This document shows positions 45,480 to 54,712 of a stretch of 64,000 bases of DNA, piece by piece. Within the stretch, counting starts at the first letter, position 1; each line of letters opens with the position of its first letter. Location: NCBI GenBank assembly GCA_019359515.1, contig JAHHHC010000022.1, positions 40,726 through 104,725 on the forward strand, written 5' to 3'. Under the pieces are notes generated by a model. The model had not been told where the DNA came from and did not search any database. It worked only from the letters and a program-made list of their open reading frames with translations. Source of the stretch: Desmonostoc vinosum HA7617-LM4 (lineage in GTDB: Bacteria > Cyanobacteriota > Cyanobacteriia > Cyanobacteriales > Nostocaceae). The position numbers and the translations under genes were made by a program.

Positions 45480-46802
45480 CTACTGCAAAAAAGTTAAAGC
45501 TTGACCTCGCACTTCAGTATTTACCTGCCCGTTGTGATAAACAATCTGACCGCCGACGATGGTTGTTACGGGCCATCCTGTGAGATTCCAGCCTTCAAAA
45601 GGACTCCAACGACACTTGGTTAACAGTTCCTCGCGCCGGACTGGACGATATGTATCTAAATCTACAAGCACTAAGTCAGCATCGTAACCAGGTGCGATCG
45701 CCCCTTTGTTGGGGATACCATAAGCTACAGCTACAGCCTTAGACATCCAATGAGCAACTTGAGCAATAGTACACTTGCTCTGTATCGCTGCTGTTAACAT
45801 CAAAGGCAGAGAAGTTTCTACTCCAGGCATCCCGGAGGGACTATTGGGGTATTCTTGGGCTTTTTCCGCTAAGGTGTGGGGTGCGTGATCTGTGGCGATG
45901 AAATCAATCACACCATCGCGCAAAGCCTGCCATAGGACTTCGTTATCGTGAGGCGATCGCAACGGTGGATTCATCTGTGCCAGAGTACCAATTTTCTCAT
46001 AAGCGTCGGTATTTAACAACAGATGCTGTGGTGTTACCTCTGCTGTTACCCAACTAGGTTTATGCTGACGCAGCAAATCCGCTTCTTGTGCTGTTGACAT
46101 GTGCAGAATATGCAGACGACGTTGATATTTTTGAGAAAGTTTCAATGCTAGTTGCGTTGCTAGCATTGCAGCTTGATTATCTTGAATTTGGGAATGAATT
46201 GCTGGATCGTGAATACCAGCAAATTCTTGCCGACGTTGATTGATTCTGGCTTGGTCTTCGGCATGAACTGCAATTAAGCGTTTACCCTTGGCAAATATTG
46301 CCTCTAATGCTGCATCTTGATCGACCAGCAACTGACCATGCATCGACCCCATAAAAATTTTAATTCCTGGTGTCGGCTTTGCCGAAAGTAAATCTGGGAG
46401 ATTTTCTGTTGTGGCTCCAATAAAAAAGCCATAATTAACCAAGCACTTGTGGGAGGCACGTTGTAGCTTGTCATCTAAAGTTTGCTGCGTAGTTGTGAGG
46501 GGGCGCGTGTTGGGCATTTCTAAAAAGGAAGTAACTCCTCCTTTGGCGCAAGCACAACTAGCTGTGAATAAATCTTCCTTATGTTCTAATCCTGGTTCGC
46601 GGAAGTGTACCTGAGGATCAATAACTCCTGGCAACAAAGTTAAACCTTGGGCGTCAATTTCTGTGGTTGGTGTAATCTGGGAAATTTCCGGGGCAACTTC
46701 CACTATTTGGCGATCGCGCGTTTGCACATTCCCCATTATCCATTCACCATTAGGTAGAATAATGCGAGCGTTGCGAATCAGTAAACTTATTGGGGAGGAC
46801 AT
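45480..46802 (-). CDS. pyrC: Dihydroorotase PyrC
   Basis: PyrC closes the dihydroorotate ring in pyrimidine synthesis. From the ATG at 46802 (MSSPISLLIRNARIILPNG) the protein has 440 residues; the frame is open to 46877 but the added residues do not fit. The amidohydrolase marks are GVIDPQVHFREPGLEHKED (metal His pair), KIFMGSMHG (active-site Lys), HAED, LHILHMSTA, and FIATDHAPHTLAEKA. These fit the type I (class PyrC/AllB-like) form. No pyr partner is adjacent. Confidence 0.94.
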   Translation of the reverse strand: MSSPISLLIRNARIILPNGEWIMGNVQTRDRQIVEVAPEISQITPTTEIDAQGLTLLPGVIDPQVHFREPGLEHKEDLFTASCACAKGGVTSFLEMPNTRPLTTTQQTLDDKLQRASHKCLVNYGFFIGATTENLPDLLSAKPTPGIKIFMGSMHGQLLVDQDAALEAIFAKGKRLIAVHAEDQARINQRRQEFAGIHDPAIHSQIQDNQAAMLATQLALKLSQKYQRRLHILHMSTAQEADLLRQHKPSWVTAEVTPQHLLLNTDAYEKIGTLAQMNPPLRSPHDNEVLWQALRDGVIDFIATDHAPHTLAEKAQEYPNSPSGMPGVETSLPLMLTAAIQSKCTIAQVAHWMSKAVAVAYGIPNKGAIAPGYDADLVLVDLDTYRPVRREELLTKCRWSPFEGWNLTGWPVTTIVGGQIVYHNGQVNTEVRGQALTFLQ

Positions 46803-47224
46803 AAAATTCAGAAATTCCAAATTCCAGAATGAGAAAATCCAATCTTGGCAAGGATTATAGTCATTTACCCAGTGCAAATCAAAGCCAGAGCCGTATTGTT
46901 TAACAAATCACTATTGTTTTAGGTTAAACTTGGTTGCGCTCTTGATAGCCGATTTTTACCAGATACTAACAAAGGTTTATTTTCAATTATGAACAACCCT
47001 GCCGAGATCCTCTTATGACTAAGAAATTAGAGTTCTACCGTTAATATTATATAGATATAGTCTCTAGCTTAAAAATAGAGGCTAGGGATGAGGAAAATGT
47101 GGTTCGACTCCGCTCACCAACTGGGAGATGAGGGAGACGCGGAGAATAATCAATGACAATTCCCCATTTCCAATTTCCCATTCCCCATTAATTACCTACA
47201 TTTTTCTTTTACTTAAATAGTTTC
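46803..47224. repeat. Spacer before lepB with dispersed repeats
   Basis: The divergent spacer between pyrC and lepB holds GGTTCGACTCCGCTCACCAACTGGG (47102-47126) and GATGAGGGAGACGCGGAG units, members of the same families as near 63130 and 9850. ATTCCCCATTTCC runs end it. Promoters of both genes must lie here; none is clear. Confidence 0.6.
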
Positions 47225-47872
47225 ATGCAAAATCAAGTGTCTGATAACAACTCTGGCCAACAACCTGATAATTCCTGGATCGCAGAGCTAGGTAGAACAA
47301 TAGTACTAAGCATTGTTCTCGCTTTGGGAATTCGTACCTTTGTCGCTGAAGCACGCTGGATTCCTTCGGGTTCGATGGAACCGACACTGCATGGTACGCC
47401 TGATCAGTGGGAAGCAGACAAAATTATTGTCGATAAATTGAAGTATAAATTCTCAGAACCGCAGCGAGGCGATATTGTAGTTTTTTCACCAACAAAAGAA
47501 CTACAAAGAGAAAAATATGAAGATGCTTTTATTAAGCGTGTAATTGGTTTGCCTGGGGACAAAGTAGAACTCAGAAACGGCAAAGTTTATATCAATAATA
47601 AATCTCTACAGGAAGAAAATTACTTATCTACCAAACGGCGTACAGACATTGATGTTTGCAAATCAGCACCACTATCGGCTTTTTTGTCGAAGCCCCAAAC
47701 TATCCCATCTAACTCATATTTAGTGCTAGGTGACAACCGCGAGAATAGCTACGATAGCCGTTGCTGGGGTGTTGTTCCCCGTGGGAATATCATAGGTCGT
47801 GCTGTGGTAAGATTTTGGCCCATAGAACGTATAGGAGGAATCAACAAATCGCCACTTTACCCTCAAAACTAG
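47225..47872 (+). CDS. lepB: Signal peptidase I LepB
   Basis: LepB cuts Sec and Tat signal peptides at the membrane. The 215-residue protein has one N-terminal membrane segment (about 23-40), the catalytic Ser50 in IPSGSMEPTL, Lys104 in AFIKRVIGLPGDKVEL, and the conserved GDNRENSYDSRCWGVVPRGNIIG. Length is normal for cyanobacterial LepB. It is probably transcribed alone. Confidence 0.97.
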   Translation: MQNQVSDNNSGQQPDNSWIAELGRTIVLSIVLALGIRTFVAEARWIPSGSMEPTLHGTPDQWEADKIIVDKLKYKFSEPQRGDIVVFSPTKELQREKYEDAFIKRVIGLPGDKVELRNGKVYINNKSLQEENYLSTKRRTDIDVCKSAPLSAFLSKPQTIPSNSYLVLGDNRENSYDSRCWGVVPRGNIIGRAVVRFWPIERIGGINKSPLYPQN

Positions 47873-48061
47873 GGGTACTGGGGAATAGGGGTATCTAAAC
47901 AGGGTAAGTTTTTGATATTTTACGTTTTGTGCCGAATTCCATACTTCGGCTTTCGGCTACCTCAGTACCTCAGTACCTAATCACTACTCCCCAGTTCCTT
48001 TTTCAGTACTTGGCACGGGCTCGCTAATAGCACTCAGCACTGAGTAAGGTAGAGTGGAACT

Positions 48062-48853
48062 ATGATTCCTCATCTAGCTAAAATCTTACTGTATCCAATT
48101 AAGTCACTGGATAGTGTAGAAGTTGAGAATGTAGCAGTTCTTGCCAGTGGCGCACTACAGCATGACCGTGAGTTTGCTATTTTTGACGAGCAAGATGGGT
48201 TTGTTAATAGTAAGCGCAATGCTAAAGTGCATTTGTTGCGATCGCAATTTACACTTGTGAATAGAACTGTCTCACTACAAATTCCAGGCAGTAACTCCAC
48301 ACAAGTTTTTCATCTAGATTGCGATCGGCAAGCGCTACAAGCTACTTTAAGTGATTTTTTTGGGTTTGCTGCCACATTGCGACAAAACCCTCTAATGGGC
48401 TTTCCTGACGATACAAATTCACCCGGCCCAACAATAATTAGCACAGCAACATTAACAGCAGTCGCTGCTTGGTTTCCGGGTTTGAGTGTCGAGGAAATGC
48501 GTCGTCGGATACGTGCCAACATTGAAATTGATGGTGTACCGGCATTTTGGGAAGACCAATTATTTAGTGAACAAGGTGATTTTGTCTCCTTTCGAGTGGG
48601 AGATGTGCATTTTTTGGGGGTGAATCCATGTCAGCGTTGTATAGTTCCAACACGGGATTCCCTTTCAGCAGAAGTTTATCCAAACTTTCAAAAAATATTT
48701 GTCAAACAGCGACAACTGACTTTACCTCAAGGGGTAGCTTCATCCCGTTTTAATCATTTTTACAAGTTGAGTGTCAATACACAATTACCAACATCAGAGG
48801 CTGGAAAGATTTTACAAATCGGCAACGAAATTGAGATAAATTCGATGTTATAG
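48062..48853 (+). CDS. MOSC domain protein (MOSC_N plus MOSC)
   Basis: The 263-residue protein has a MOSC N-terminal beta-barrel (LAKILLYPIKSLDSVEVENVAVLASGALQHDREFAIFDEQDGFVNSKRN) and a C-terminal MOSC domain with the conserved Cys in GVNPCQRCIVPTRDS. Such proteins bind molybdenum cofactor or carry sulfur, for example YcbX or mARC. Its substrate is not known. The gene lies between lepB and a repeat-rich spacer. Confidence 0.9.
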   Translation: MIPHLAKILLYPIKSLDSVEVENVAVLASGALQHDREFAIFDEQDGFVNSKRNAKVHLLRSQFTLVNRTVSLQIPGSNSTQVFHLDCDRQALQATLSDFFGFAATLRQNPLMGFPDDTNSPGPTIISTATLTAVAAWFPGLSVEEMRRRIRANIEIDGVPAFWEDQLFSEQGDFVSFRVGDVHFLGVNPCQRCIVPTRDSLSAEVYPNFQKIFVKQRQLTLPQGVASSRFNHFYKLSVNTQLPTSEAGKILQIGNEIEINSML

Positions 48854-49287
48854 CAATCGGCTTTCATTTGTGAATTGAGCTACGTAGTGAATTGTTTCAG
48901 CTATTCTAGTGCATTAGATTTAATCAGCGTAGATTGGTTGAACGAAGTAAAACCCAACATAGATCTCGGTGTTGGTTTACCCTGCGGAAGCCGCCCTCCA
49001 GGCGTCTACGTTCCTCAAACGCCACTTCACTCAAGTCGAGCCAGCCGCTTGCGGGGGTTCCCCCCGTTGTGCGAACTGTCGTGGGAAACCCGCCCACGTG
49101 AGTGGCTCCCCAACCTACAAAATTTATTGCATCATTTTAGCTGAAATAGTCAAGTAGGTAAGGAACACACTTCGGCTACGCTCAGTGTATCGCTAAGAAT
49201 TAATAATTATTATTGGTAGACCTTAACATTTGGGTATAGCTAATAATAGCAAACATCCTCTTAGCATTGGGGAAGAATCAAACAACA
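48854..49287. repeat. Repeat-rich spacer before the hybrid kinase
   Basis: AACCCAACA pairs with TGTTGGTTT around 48954-48976. At 49083-49111 there is a 29-bp copy of the palindromic repeat (GGGAAACCCGCC...GTGGCTCCCC) that also occurs in the element at 21868-21896 and inside the kinase gene at 51693-51721. A GGGGTTCCCCCC motif lies near 49054. Open frames here are artefacts. Confidence 0.75.
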
Positions 49288-52200
49288 ATGTTATCCAAAC
49301 TGAAGCCTGTCAAATCTCTCAATCGCTTAGTTGGCAGAGTTTATGCCAAAATGCCCCTGAGCTATGTTCTTATTGTGCCTTCCATATTACAAATTTGCGG
49401 GGCCGTAGGACTTGTGGGGTATCTTTCGGTTCAGAATGGACAAAAAGCAGTAAAAGAGCTTGCTGTTCAGTTAGAAAATAAAATTTGCGATCGCATTGAA
49501 CAGCATCTCAATACTTACTTAACAACACCAAAGCAAATTAATCAAATTAATATAGATGCAATTAAGCTAAATTTACTTAACCTTGCTGATTTTCAGACTA
49601 CTGGAAATTACTTTTGGAAACAGATGCAAGTTTTTCAGGTTGGTTATAATAACTTTGCCAACTCTCAAGGTGAATTTATAGGTGTTGAACGTTTAGATGA
49701 TGGCAAGCTTTTAATTAATGAAGTTACTGAAAAAAATGGCATCGGTAAACTTTATGTTTATAATACAGACGACCATGGGAATCGTCGTCAACTACAGTCA
49801 GTCAAAAATTACGATCCTCGTTTAGAAGCGTGGTATGTAGATGCAGTCAAATTCGGTAAACCAGTTTGGAGTCAAATTTATCAATGGGAAGATAAACCAG
49901 AAATTTTATCTATATCTTCCAGTTATCCTCTTTATGATGATGCCAACCGACTAATTGGAGTGATTGGCGTTGATTTAATATTATCACAAATTAGCAATTT
50001 TCTCGCCGATTTAAATGCTGATCAGTTTGGCAAAACTTTTATTTTAGAGCGTTCCGGGCTAATGGTAGCTACTTCTACCAATAAACCACAATATACAGTA
50101 ATTAATGGTCAAGTAAAACGCCTATCAGGATTAGATAGTCAAGATGCTTTAGTTCAAATCACAACGCAAAATTTGATTAAAAACTTTGGCAGTCTTGGAT
50201 TTATTGCGGGAAAACAACAATTAAGCTTTACCAATGCTGGTGTACGTTATTTTGTGCAAGTAGACAATTGGCAAGACAAGCTAGGGCTTGATTGGTTAAT
50301 TGTGGTGGTGATTCCCGAAGACAGTTTTATGGAGCAAATTAACGCAAACATCCATACCACCATTATGCTTTGTATAGCTGCCTTTTTTATGGCTATACAA
50401 GTTAGTATTTTGACTGCTCGTTGGGTAATTAAGCCGATTCAGCAATTAAACAAATCAGCCAAAAAAATTGCTCAAGGTACATGGGAGCAAACAACAGAAA
50501 TTCAACGCTCAGATGAACTAGGAGAATTAGCTAAGTCATTTAAAACTATGGCAAAGCAACTGCAAGCATCTTTTAATGCTTTAAAAGCCAAAAATGCTGA
50601 AATGAAAGTTCTCAATGAGGAGCTTTCTGCTAAGCAGAGTCAACTGACACAATTTTTAGAAGCTATCCCAGCGGGTGTATTTGTTATAGATCATCAAGGT
50701 AAACCTTATTATACAAATCAAAGCGGGCAAGAAATTCTTGGTCAAGGAATAGTAGTTGGAGTGACTGGTGAGCAATTGTCACAGGTATATCAAGTTTATC
50801 TTGCAGGAACTGAGCAACTATACCACAGCGATCGCTTGCCAATTTTGAGAGCATTACAAGGGGAATGTGTGAGAGTTGATGATATGGAAATTCACCGATT
50901 TGATAAAATCATTCCCATAGAAGTTTTTGCTAAGCCTATCTATGATCAATCGGGTAATATTACTTTTGCGATCGCGATATTTTTTGATATTACCCAACGT
51001 CAACAAACCAAAAAAGTATTGTCAAAATATAATCGCATTTTAGAGGCTCAAGTAGAAAAGCGCACCAAAGAATACTCAGAAGTAATTGAGCAATTACAAA
51101 ATGCTCAAAAAGAACTAATTCAATCACAAAAAATCGCTGCTCAAGGACAACTAATAGCTGAGCAAGCTAATCGTGCTAAAAGCGAATTCCTGGCCAATAT
51201 GAGTCACGAATTGCGTACTCCACTCAATGCTATTCTCGGTTTTACTCAAGTCATGAGCCGAGACTATTCTTTATCCAGTGAAAATCAAGAAAACTTAGCA
51301 ATCATTAATCGTGCTGGTGAGCATCTGCTTAACCTAATCAACGACATTTTGGAAATGTCCAAAATTGAAGCTGGAAAAATTACTTTAAATCTCAGTAACT
51401 TTGATTTAATTCATCTATTAAAAAACCTAGAAGGAATGCTGCGGTTGCGTGCTGCATCCAAAAACTTACAACTGGTGTTTGAATACCCATCAAATATTCC
51501 TCGATACATAAATACTGATGAAAGTAAATTACACCAAGTTTTGCTCAACCTCTTAGGTAATGCGATCAAATTTACTAATGCAGGGAAGGTAATGTTGCGT
51601 GTGAGACTGGAAACTGGACAAAAAGATGCGGGGACGCGGGGATACAGTGAGTCCAGTGCTGCGGGAGGGTTTCCAACGCCAGTCGCTCATGGAGGAAACC
51701 CGCTCACGAGGGTGGCTCCCCAAAACCGCGCTGGCTCCTTTGCAGGCAACTGGCGAACCCGTAAGGGGGACGCCAGGAGTAAAATTTTCTCCGTGTCCTC
51801 TTCCCAGTCCCTAATTTTCGAGATTCAAGACACTGGTGCAGGTATTGCCTCACAAGAAATCGATTTGCTATTTGAAGCTTTTGAACAAACTGAAACTGGG
51901 AAAAAAGCACAACAGGGAACAGGACTCGGTTTAGCAATTAGTCGTAAATACGTACAACTCATGGGAGGAGATATCAGCGTCAGCAGTAATCCTGGCATGG
52001 GTAGTACATTTGTTTTTGATATTCAAGTTGGTTTAGCTGAATCTAACGAAATCAAGATCAACCAAAGCAAATGTCAAACTTTTGGTTTAGCCTCTACTCA
52101 AGGTAAATACCGTATTTTGGTAGTTGACGATGTAACAGAAAGTCGCTTACTAATAGTAAAAATTCTGACATCTATAGGTTTTGAAGTTAATGAAGCTACA

Positions 52201-52797
52201 AATGGTACGGAAGCGATCGCTCATTGGGAATCTTGGCAACCACACCTGATATTTATGGATATGCGAATGCCAATCATGGACGGCTACGAAGCCACAAGAA
52301 TCATCAAAGCAAGGGAGATCGATATTAAGAAGATGCTTCCCCATACCCCTCATCCCCTCCATCTCCCCAATGCCAATACTATTATAATTGCCCTCACAGC
52401 TAGCGCCTTTGAAGAAGAACGTCAGAAAATTTTGTCACTCGGCTGTGATGATTTTATTCGCAAGCCCTTTACACAAGACGTATTATTGGAAAAACTAAGT
52501 GAATATCTAGGTGTAAAATATATCAACTCCATAGAAGTTGCCAATACAGCAGTCGTTGACCAAAAAATACAGACGTTTGACAATGAGGGTGAACTTTCAA
52601 GACTGTTATCGCAGATGTCACCCGAATGGTTGGATAAAATTCACTACGCCGCAGCCAGCTGTAGCGATGACCTGATTTTAGAGTTGCTTGAGCAAATTTC
52701 ACCAGATAGCGAGCAAATTTTTCAAGTATTCAAAGATTTAGCAAACAACTACCAGTTTGAAAAAATCATGGAATTGACAAGAACAAACGGAGAATGA
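49288..52797 (+). CDS. Hybrid sensor histidine kinase (Cache-HAMP-PAS-HK-REC)
   Basis: From the ATG at 49288 the protein has 1169 residues. Order: first membrane segment (about 23-45), extracytoplasmic dCache sensor (about 60-340), second membrane segment (about 350-375), HAMP, PAS (about 455-570), coiled coil, HisKA with H640 in ANMSHELRTPLNAILGF, HATPase_c (N box LLGNAIKFTNAG, G1 DTGAGI, G2 GTGLGLAI) and a receiver with phospho-acceptor D991 (IFMDMRMPIMDGYEA). The C-terminal 100 residues have an alpha-helical conserved pattern (MSPEWLDKIHYAAASCSDDLILELLEQI). Two low-complexity inserts sit inside: about 63 residues in the ATPase domain and a Pro/His-rich loop in the receiver (KMLPHTPHPLHLPNA). 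The stop overlaps the next start (ATGA). Confidence 0.93.
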   Translation: MLSKLKPVKSLNRLVGRVYAKMPLSYVLIVPSILQICGAVGLVGYLSVQNGQKAVKELAVQLENKICDRIEQHLNTYLTTPKQINQINIDAIKLNLLNLADFQTTGNYFWKQMQVFQVGYNNFANSQGEFIGVERLDDGKLLINEVTEKNGIGKLYVYNTDDHGNRRQLQSVKNYDPRLEAWYVDAVKFGKPVWSQIYQWEDKPEILSISSSYPLYDDANRLIGVIGVDLILSQISNFLADLNADQFGKTFILERSGLMVATSTNKPQYTVINGQVKRLSGLDSQDALVQITTQNLIKNFGSLGFIAGKQQLSFTNAGVRYFVQVDNWQDKLGLDWLIVVVIPEDSFMEQINANIHTTIMLCIAAFFMAIQVSILTARWVIKPIQQLNKSAKKIAQGTWEQTTEIQRSDELGELAKSFKTMAKQLQASFNALKAKNAEMKVLNEELSAKQSQLTQFLEAIPAGVFVIDHQGKPYYTNQSGQEILGQGIVVGVTGEQLSQVYQVYLAGTEQLYHSDRLPILRALQGECVRVDDMEIHRFDKIIPIEVFAKPIYDQSGNITFAIAIFFDITQRQQTKKVLSKYNRILEAQVEKRTKEYSEVIEQLQNAQKELIQSQKIAAQGQLIAEQANRAKSEFLANMSHELRTPLNAILGFTQVMSRDYSLSSENQENLAIINRAGEHLLNLINDILEMSKIEAGKITLNLSNFDLIHLLKNLEGMLRLRAASKNLQLVFEYPSNIPRYINTDESKLHQVLLNLLGNAIKFTNAGKVMLRVRLETGQKDAGTRGYSESSAAGGFPTPVAHGGNPLTRVAPQNRAGSFAGNWRTRKGDARSKIFSVSSSQSLIFEIQDTGAGIASQEIDLLFEAFEQTETGKKAQQGTGLGLAISRKYVQLMGGDISVSSNPGMGSTFVFDIQVGLAESNEIKINQSKCQTFGLASTQGKYRILVVDDVTESRLLIVKILTSIGFEVNEATNGTEAIAHWESWQPHLIFMDMRMPIMDGYEATRIIKAREIDIKKMLPHTPHPLHLPNANTIIIALTASAFEEERQKILSLGCDDFIRKPFTQDVLLEKLSEYLGVKYINSIEVANTAVVDQKIQTFDNEGELSRLLSQMSPEWLDKIHYAAASCSDDLILELLEQISPDSEQIFQVFKDLANNYQFEKIMELTRTNGE
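51620..51810 (+). repeat. In-frame intergenic-type repeat inside the kinase ATPase domain
   Basis: The DNA between the codons for VRLE and LIFEIQDTG has GATGCGGGGACGCGGGGA, the 29-bp palindromic repeat unit (51693-51721) and GTCCTCTTCCCAGTCCC. It adds about 63 residues between the N box and the G1 box with no stop. The same words form intergenic repeats elsewhere in the window. Confidence 0.85.
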
Positions 52798-54629
52798 ACT
52801 ACCAGCGGTTAGATCCTGATAAAAAAGATATTTTGATTGTTGATGATCTGGCTGACAATCTGCGAGTTTTATCCTCGCTGTTGACAAGAGAAGGATACAA
52901 AGTTCGCAAAGCTTTAAACTGGCAAATGGCATTAATAGCTTGTCAAACAGTATTACCTGATTTAATTTTACTTGATATTATGATGCCAGAGATTGATGGT
53001 TATGAGGTGTGCAAAAGATTTAAATCTTGGGATTTAACTGCTGACATCCCAGTAATTTTTATTAGTGCTTTAGATGATGTCTTCGATAAAGTCAAAGCTT
53101 TTAAAATCGGTGGTGTTGACTACATTACTAAACCTTTTGAGGTGCAAGAAGTTTTAGCGCGTGTGCAAAATCAACTAGCTTTAAGGGCAGCACAACAAGA
53201 AATATTAAATCTCAATATAGAACTAGAACAAAGAGTAAAACAGCGGACTGGGGAGTTAGAAAAAACTCTGCAAAAACTCCAAAGTGAAATTATTTCCCGT
53301 CAACAGCTGCAAAAAAAGTTACTAGATATAGCGCTACATGATTCTCTAACAGGTTTACCGAATCGCGCTCTATTTATCAGACGATTAGAAAAAGCTTTAA
53401 ATCATGCTAAGCAAGAATATAATTATCAGTTTGCGGTGCTATTTCTAGATTGCGATCGCTTCAAAGTTATTAATGACTCTCTGGGGCATCTCGTAGGAGA
53501 TGAATTATTGATTGCGATCGCTCATCGTCTGCAAACATGTTTAATATCTGGTCAGACTTTAGCACGATTAGGCGGCGATGAATTTGCAATTCTCTTAGAA
53601 AACATCACAAATATCAATTTGGCCATCCAAGTTGCCGAAAGGATTTTACAACAGCTAACACTAACTTTTAAACTTACTAGATATGAAGTATTTATGAATG
53701 CCAGTATTGGAATTAGTTGGGGTAATAAAGATTATGATCGACCAGAATATTTATTGCGAGACGCCGATACAGCCATGTATCGTGCTAAAGCTTTAGGTAG
53801 AGCTAGATATCATGTTTTTGATCCAGCAATGTATCAGGAAGCTCTTCAACTTTTAGACTTAGAAAACGACCTGAGACGAGCTGTAGAACGACAAGAATTC
53901 CTTGTTTACTATCAACCGATAATTTCCCTCAGTACTGGCAGAATTTCTGGATTTGAAGCCCTGCTACGCTGGCAACATCCCAGCCGCGGCTTAGTTTCTC
54001 CCACAGAGTTTATTTCTGTTGCGGAAGAAACGGGTTTAATTAATACAATCAATATCTGGGTATTACAGTCAGCTTGTCATCAACTGAGAGTTTTACAGCG
54101 TCATTCACTGATATCACAATCCCTAACTATCAGTGTTAATTTGAGTGCGCGATTGTTTTTACAACCAAATTTGGTAGCACAAATTGATCAAATTATTAAT
54201 GAAACTAAAATCAACGCCGCCAACTTGGAGCTAGAAATTACAGAAAGTGTAATTATGGAAAATATTAATACTGTGAGTTCAATTCTTCAGCAACTAAGGC
54301 AACGCCAAATAAAATTAGTGATGGACGACTTCGGCACAGGTTACTCATCTTTAAGTTATCTACATAATTTTCCTCTAAATGCACTCAAAATTGATAAATC
54401 ATTTGTCAAACGTATGCAAGAAAACCAAAATAATATGGGGTTAGTACCTGCAATGATTAGTATTGCTGATTCAATGGGGATGGCCACAATCGCAGAAGGC
54501 GTTGAAACACAAGAACAGTTAGTTCAACTGAGAAGTTTAAACTGTAATTTTGCTCAAGGATATCTTTTTTCTCAACCCCTAGAACCAAAATTAGCTCTTG
54601 AGATGCTGACCACAACACCTCAATGGTAA
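52794..54629 (+). CDS. Response regulator with GGDEF and EAL domains
   Basis: The 611-residue protein has a receiver (phospho-acceptor D61 in LLDIMMPEIDGYEV), a coiled-coil linker (about 130-180), a GGDEF domain with an intact LGGDEFAIL (260-264) and an EAL domain with an intact EALLRW (388-390) and DDFGTGYSSLSYL. Both cyclic-di-GMP synthesis and breakdown are therefore possible; which dominates cannot be told. Its ATG overlaps the stop of the hybrid kinase, so the two are translationally coupled and likely partners. Confidence 0.96.
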   Translation: MNYQRLDPDKKDILIVDDLADNLRVLSSLLTREGYKVRKALNWQMALIACQTVLPDLILLDIMMPEIDGYEVCKRFKSWDLTADIPVIFISALDDVFDKVKAFKIGGVDYITKPFEVQEVLARVQNQLALRAAQQEILNLNIELEQRVKQRTGELEKTLQKLQSEIISRQQLQKKLLDIALHDSLTGLPNRALFIRRLEKALNHAKQEYNYQFAVLFLDCDRFKVINDSLGHLVGDELLIAIAHRLQTCLISGQTLARLGGDEFAILLENITNINLAIQVAERILQQLTLTFKLTRYEVFMNASIGISWGNKDYDRPEYLLRDADTAMYRAKALGRARYHVFDPAMYQEALQLLDLENDLRRAVERQEFLVYYQPIISLSTGRISGFEALLRWQHPSRGLVSPTEFISVAEETGLINTINIWVLQSACHQLRVLQRHSLISQSLTISVNLSARLFLQPNLVAQIDQIINETKINAANLELEITESVIMENINTVSSILQQLRQRQIKLVMDDFGTGYSSLSYLHNFPLNALKIDKSFVKRMQENQNNMGLVPAMISIADSMGMATIAEGVETQEQLVQLRSLNCNFAQGYLFSQPLEPKLALEMLTTTPQW

Positions 54630-54712
54630 ATTATAAGAATGCTTCATTAGCATAACAGATAATTCTAAAATGATAGAAAATTAGTTAATATTAATATATA
54701 TAAAATTGCCAA

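Noticed and set aside
47100..47130. GGTTCGACTCC resembling a tRNA T-arm
   Set aside because: No acceptor stem or anticodon arm can be formed; the word belongs to a dispersed repeat also found near 63021.
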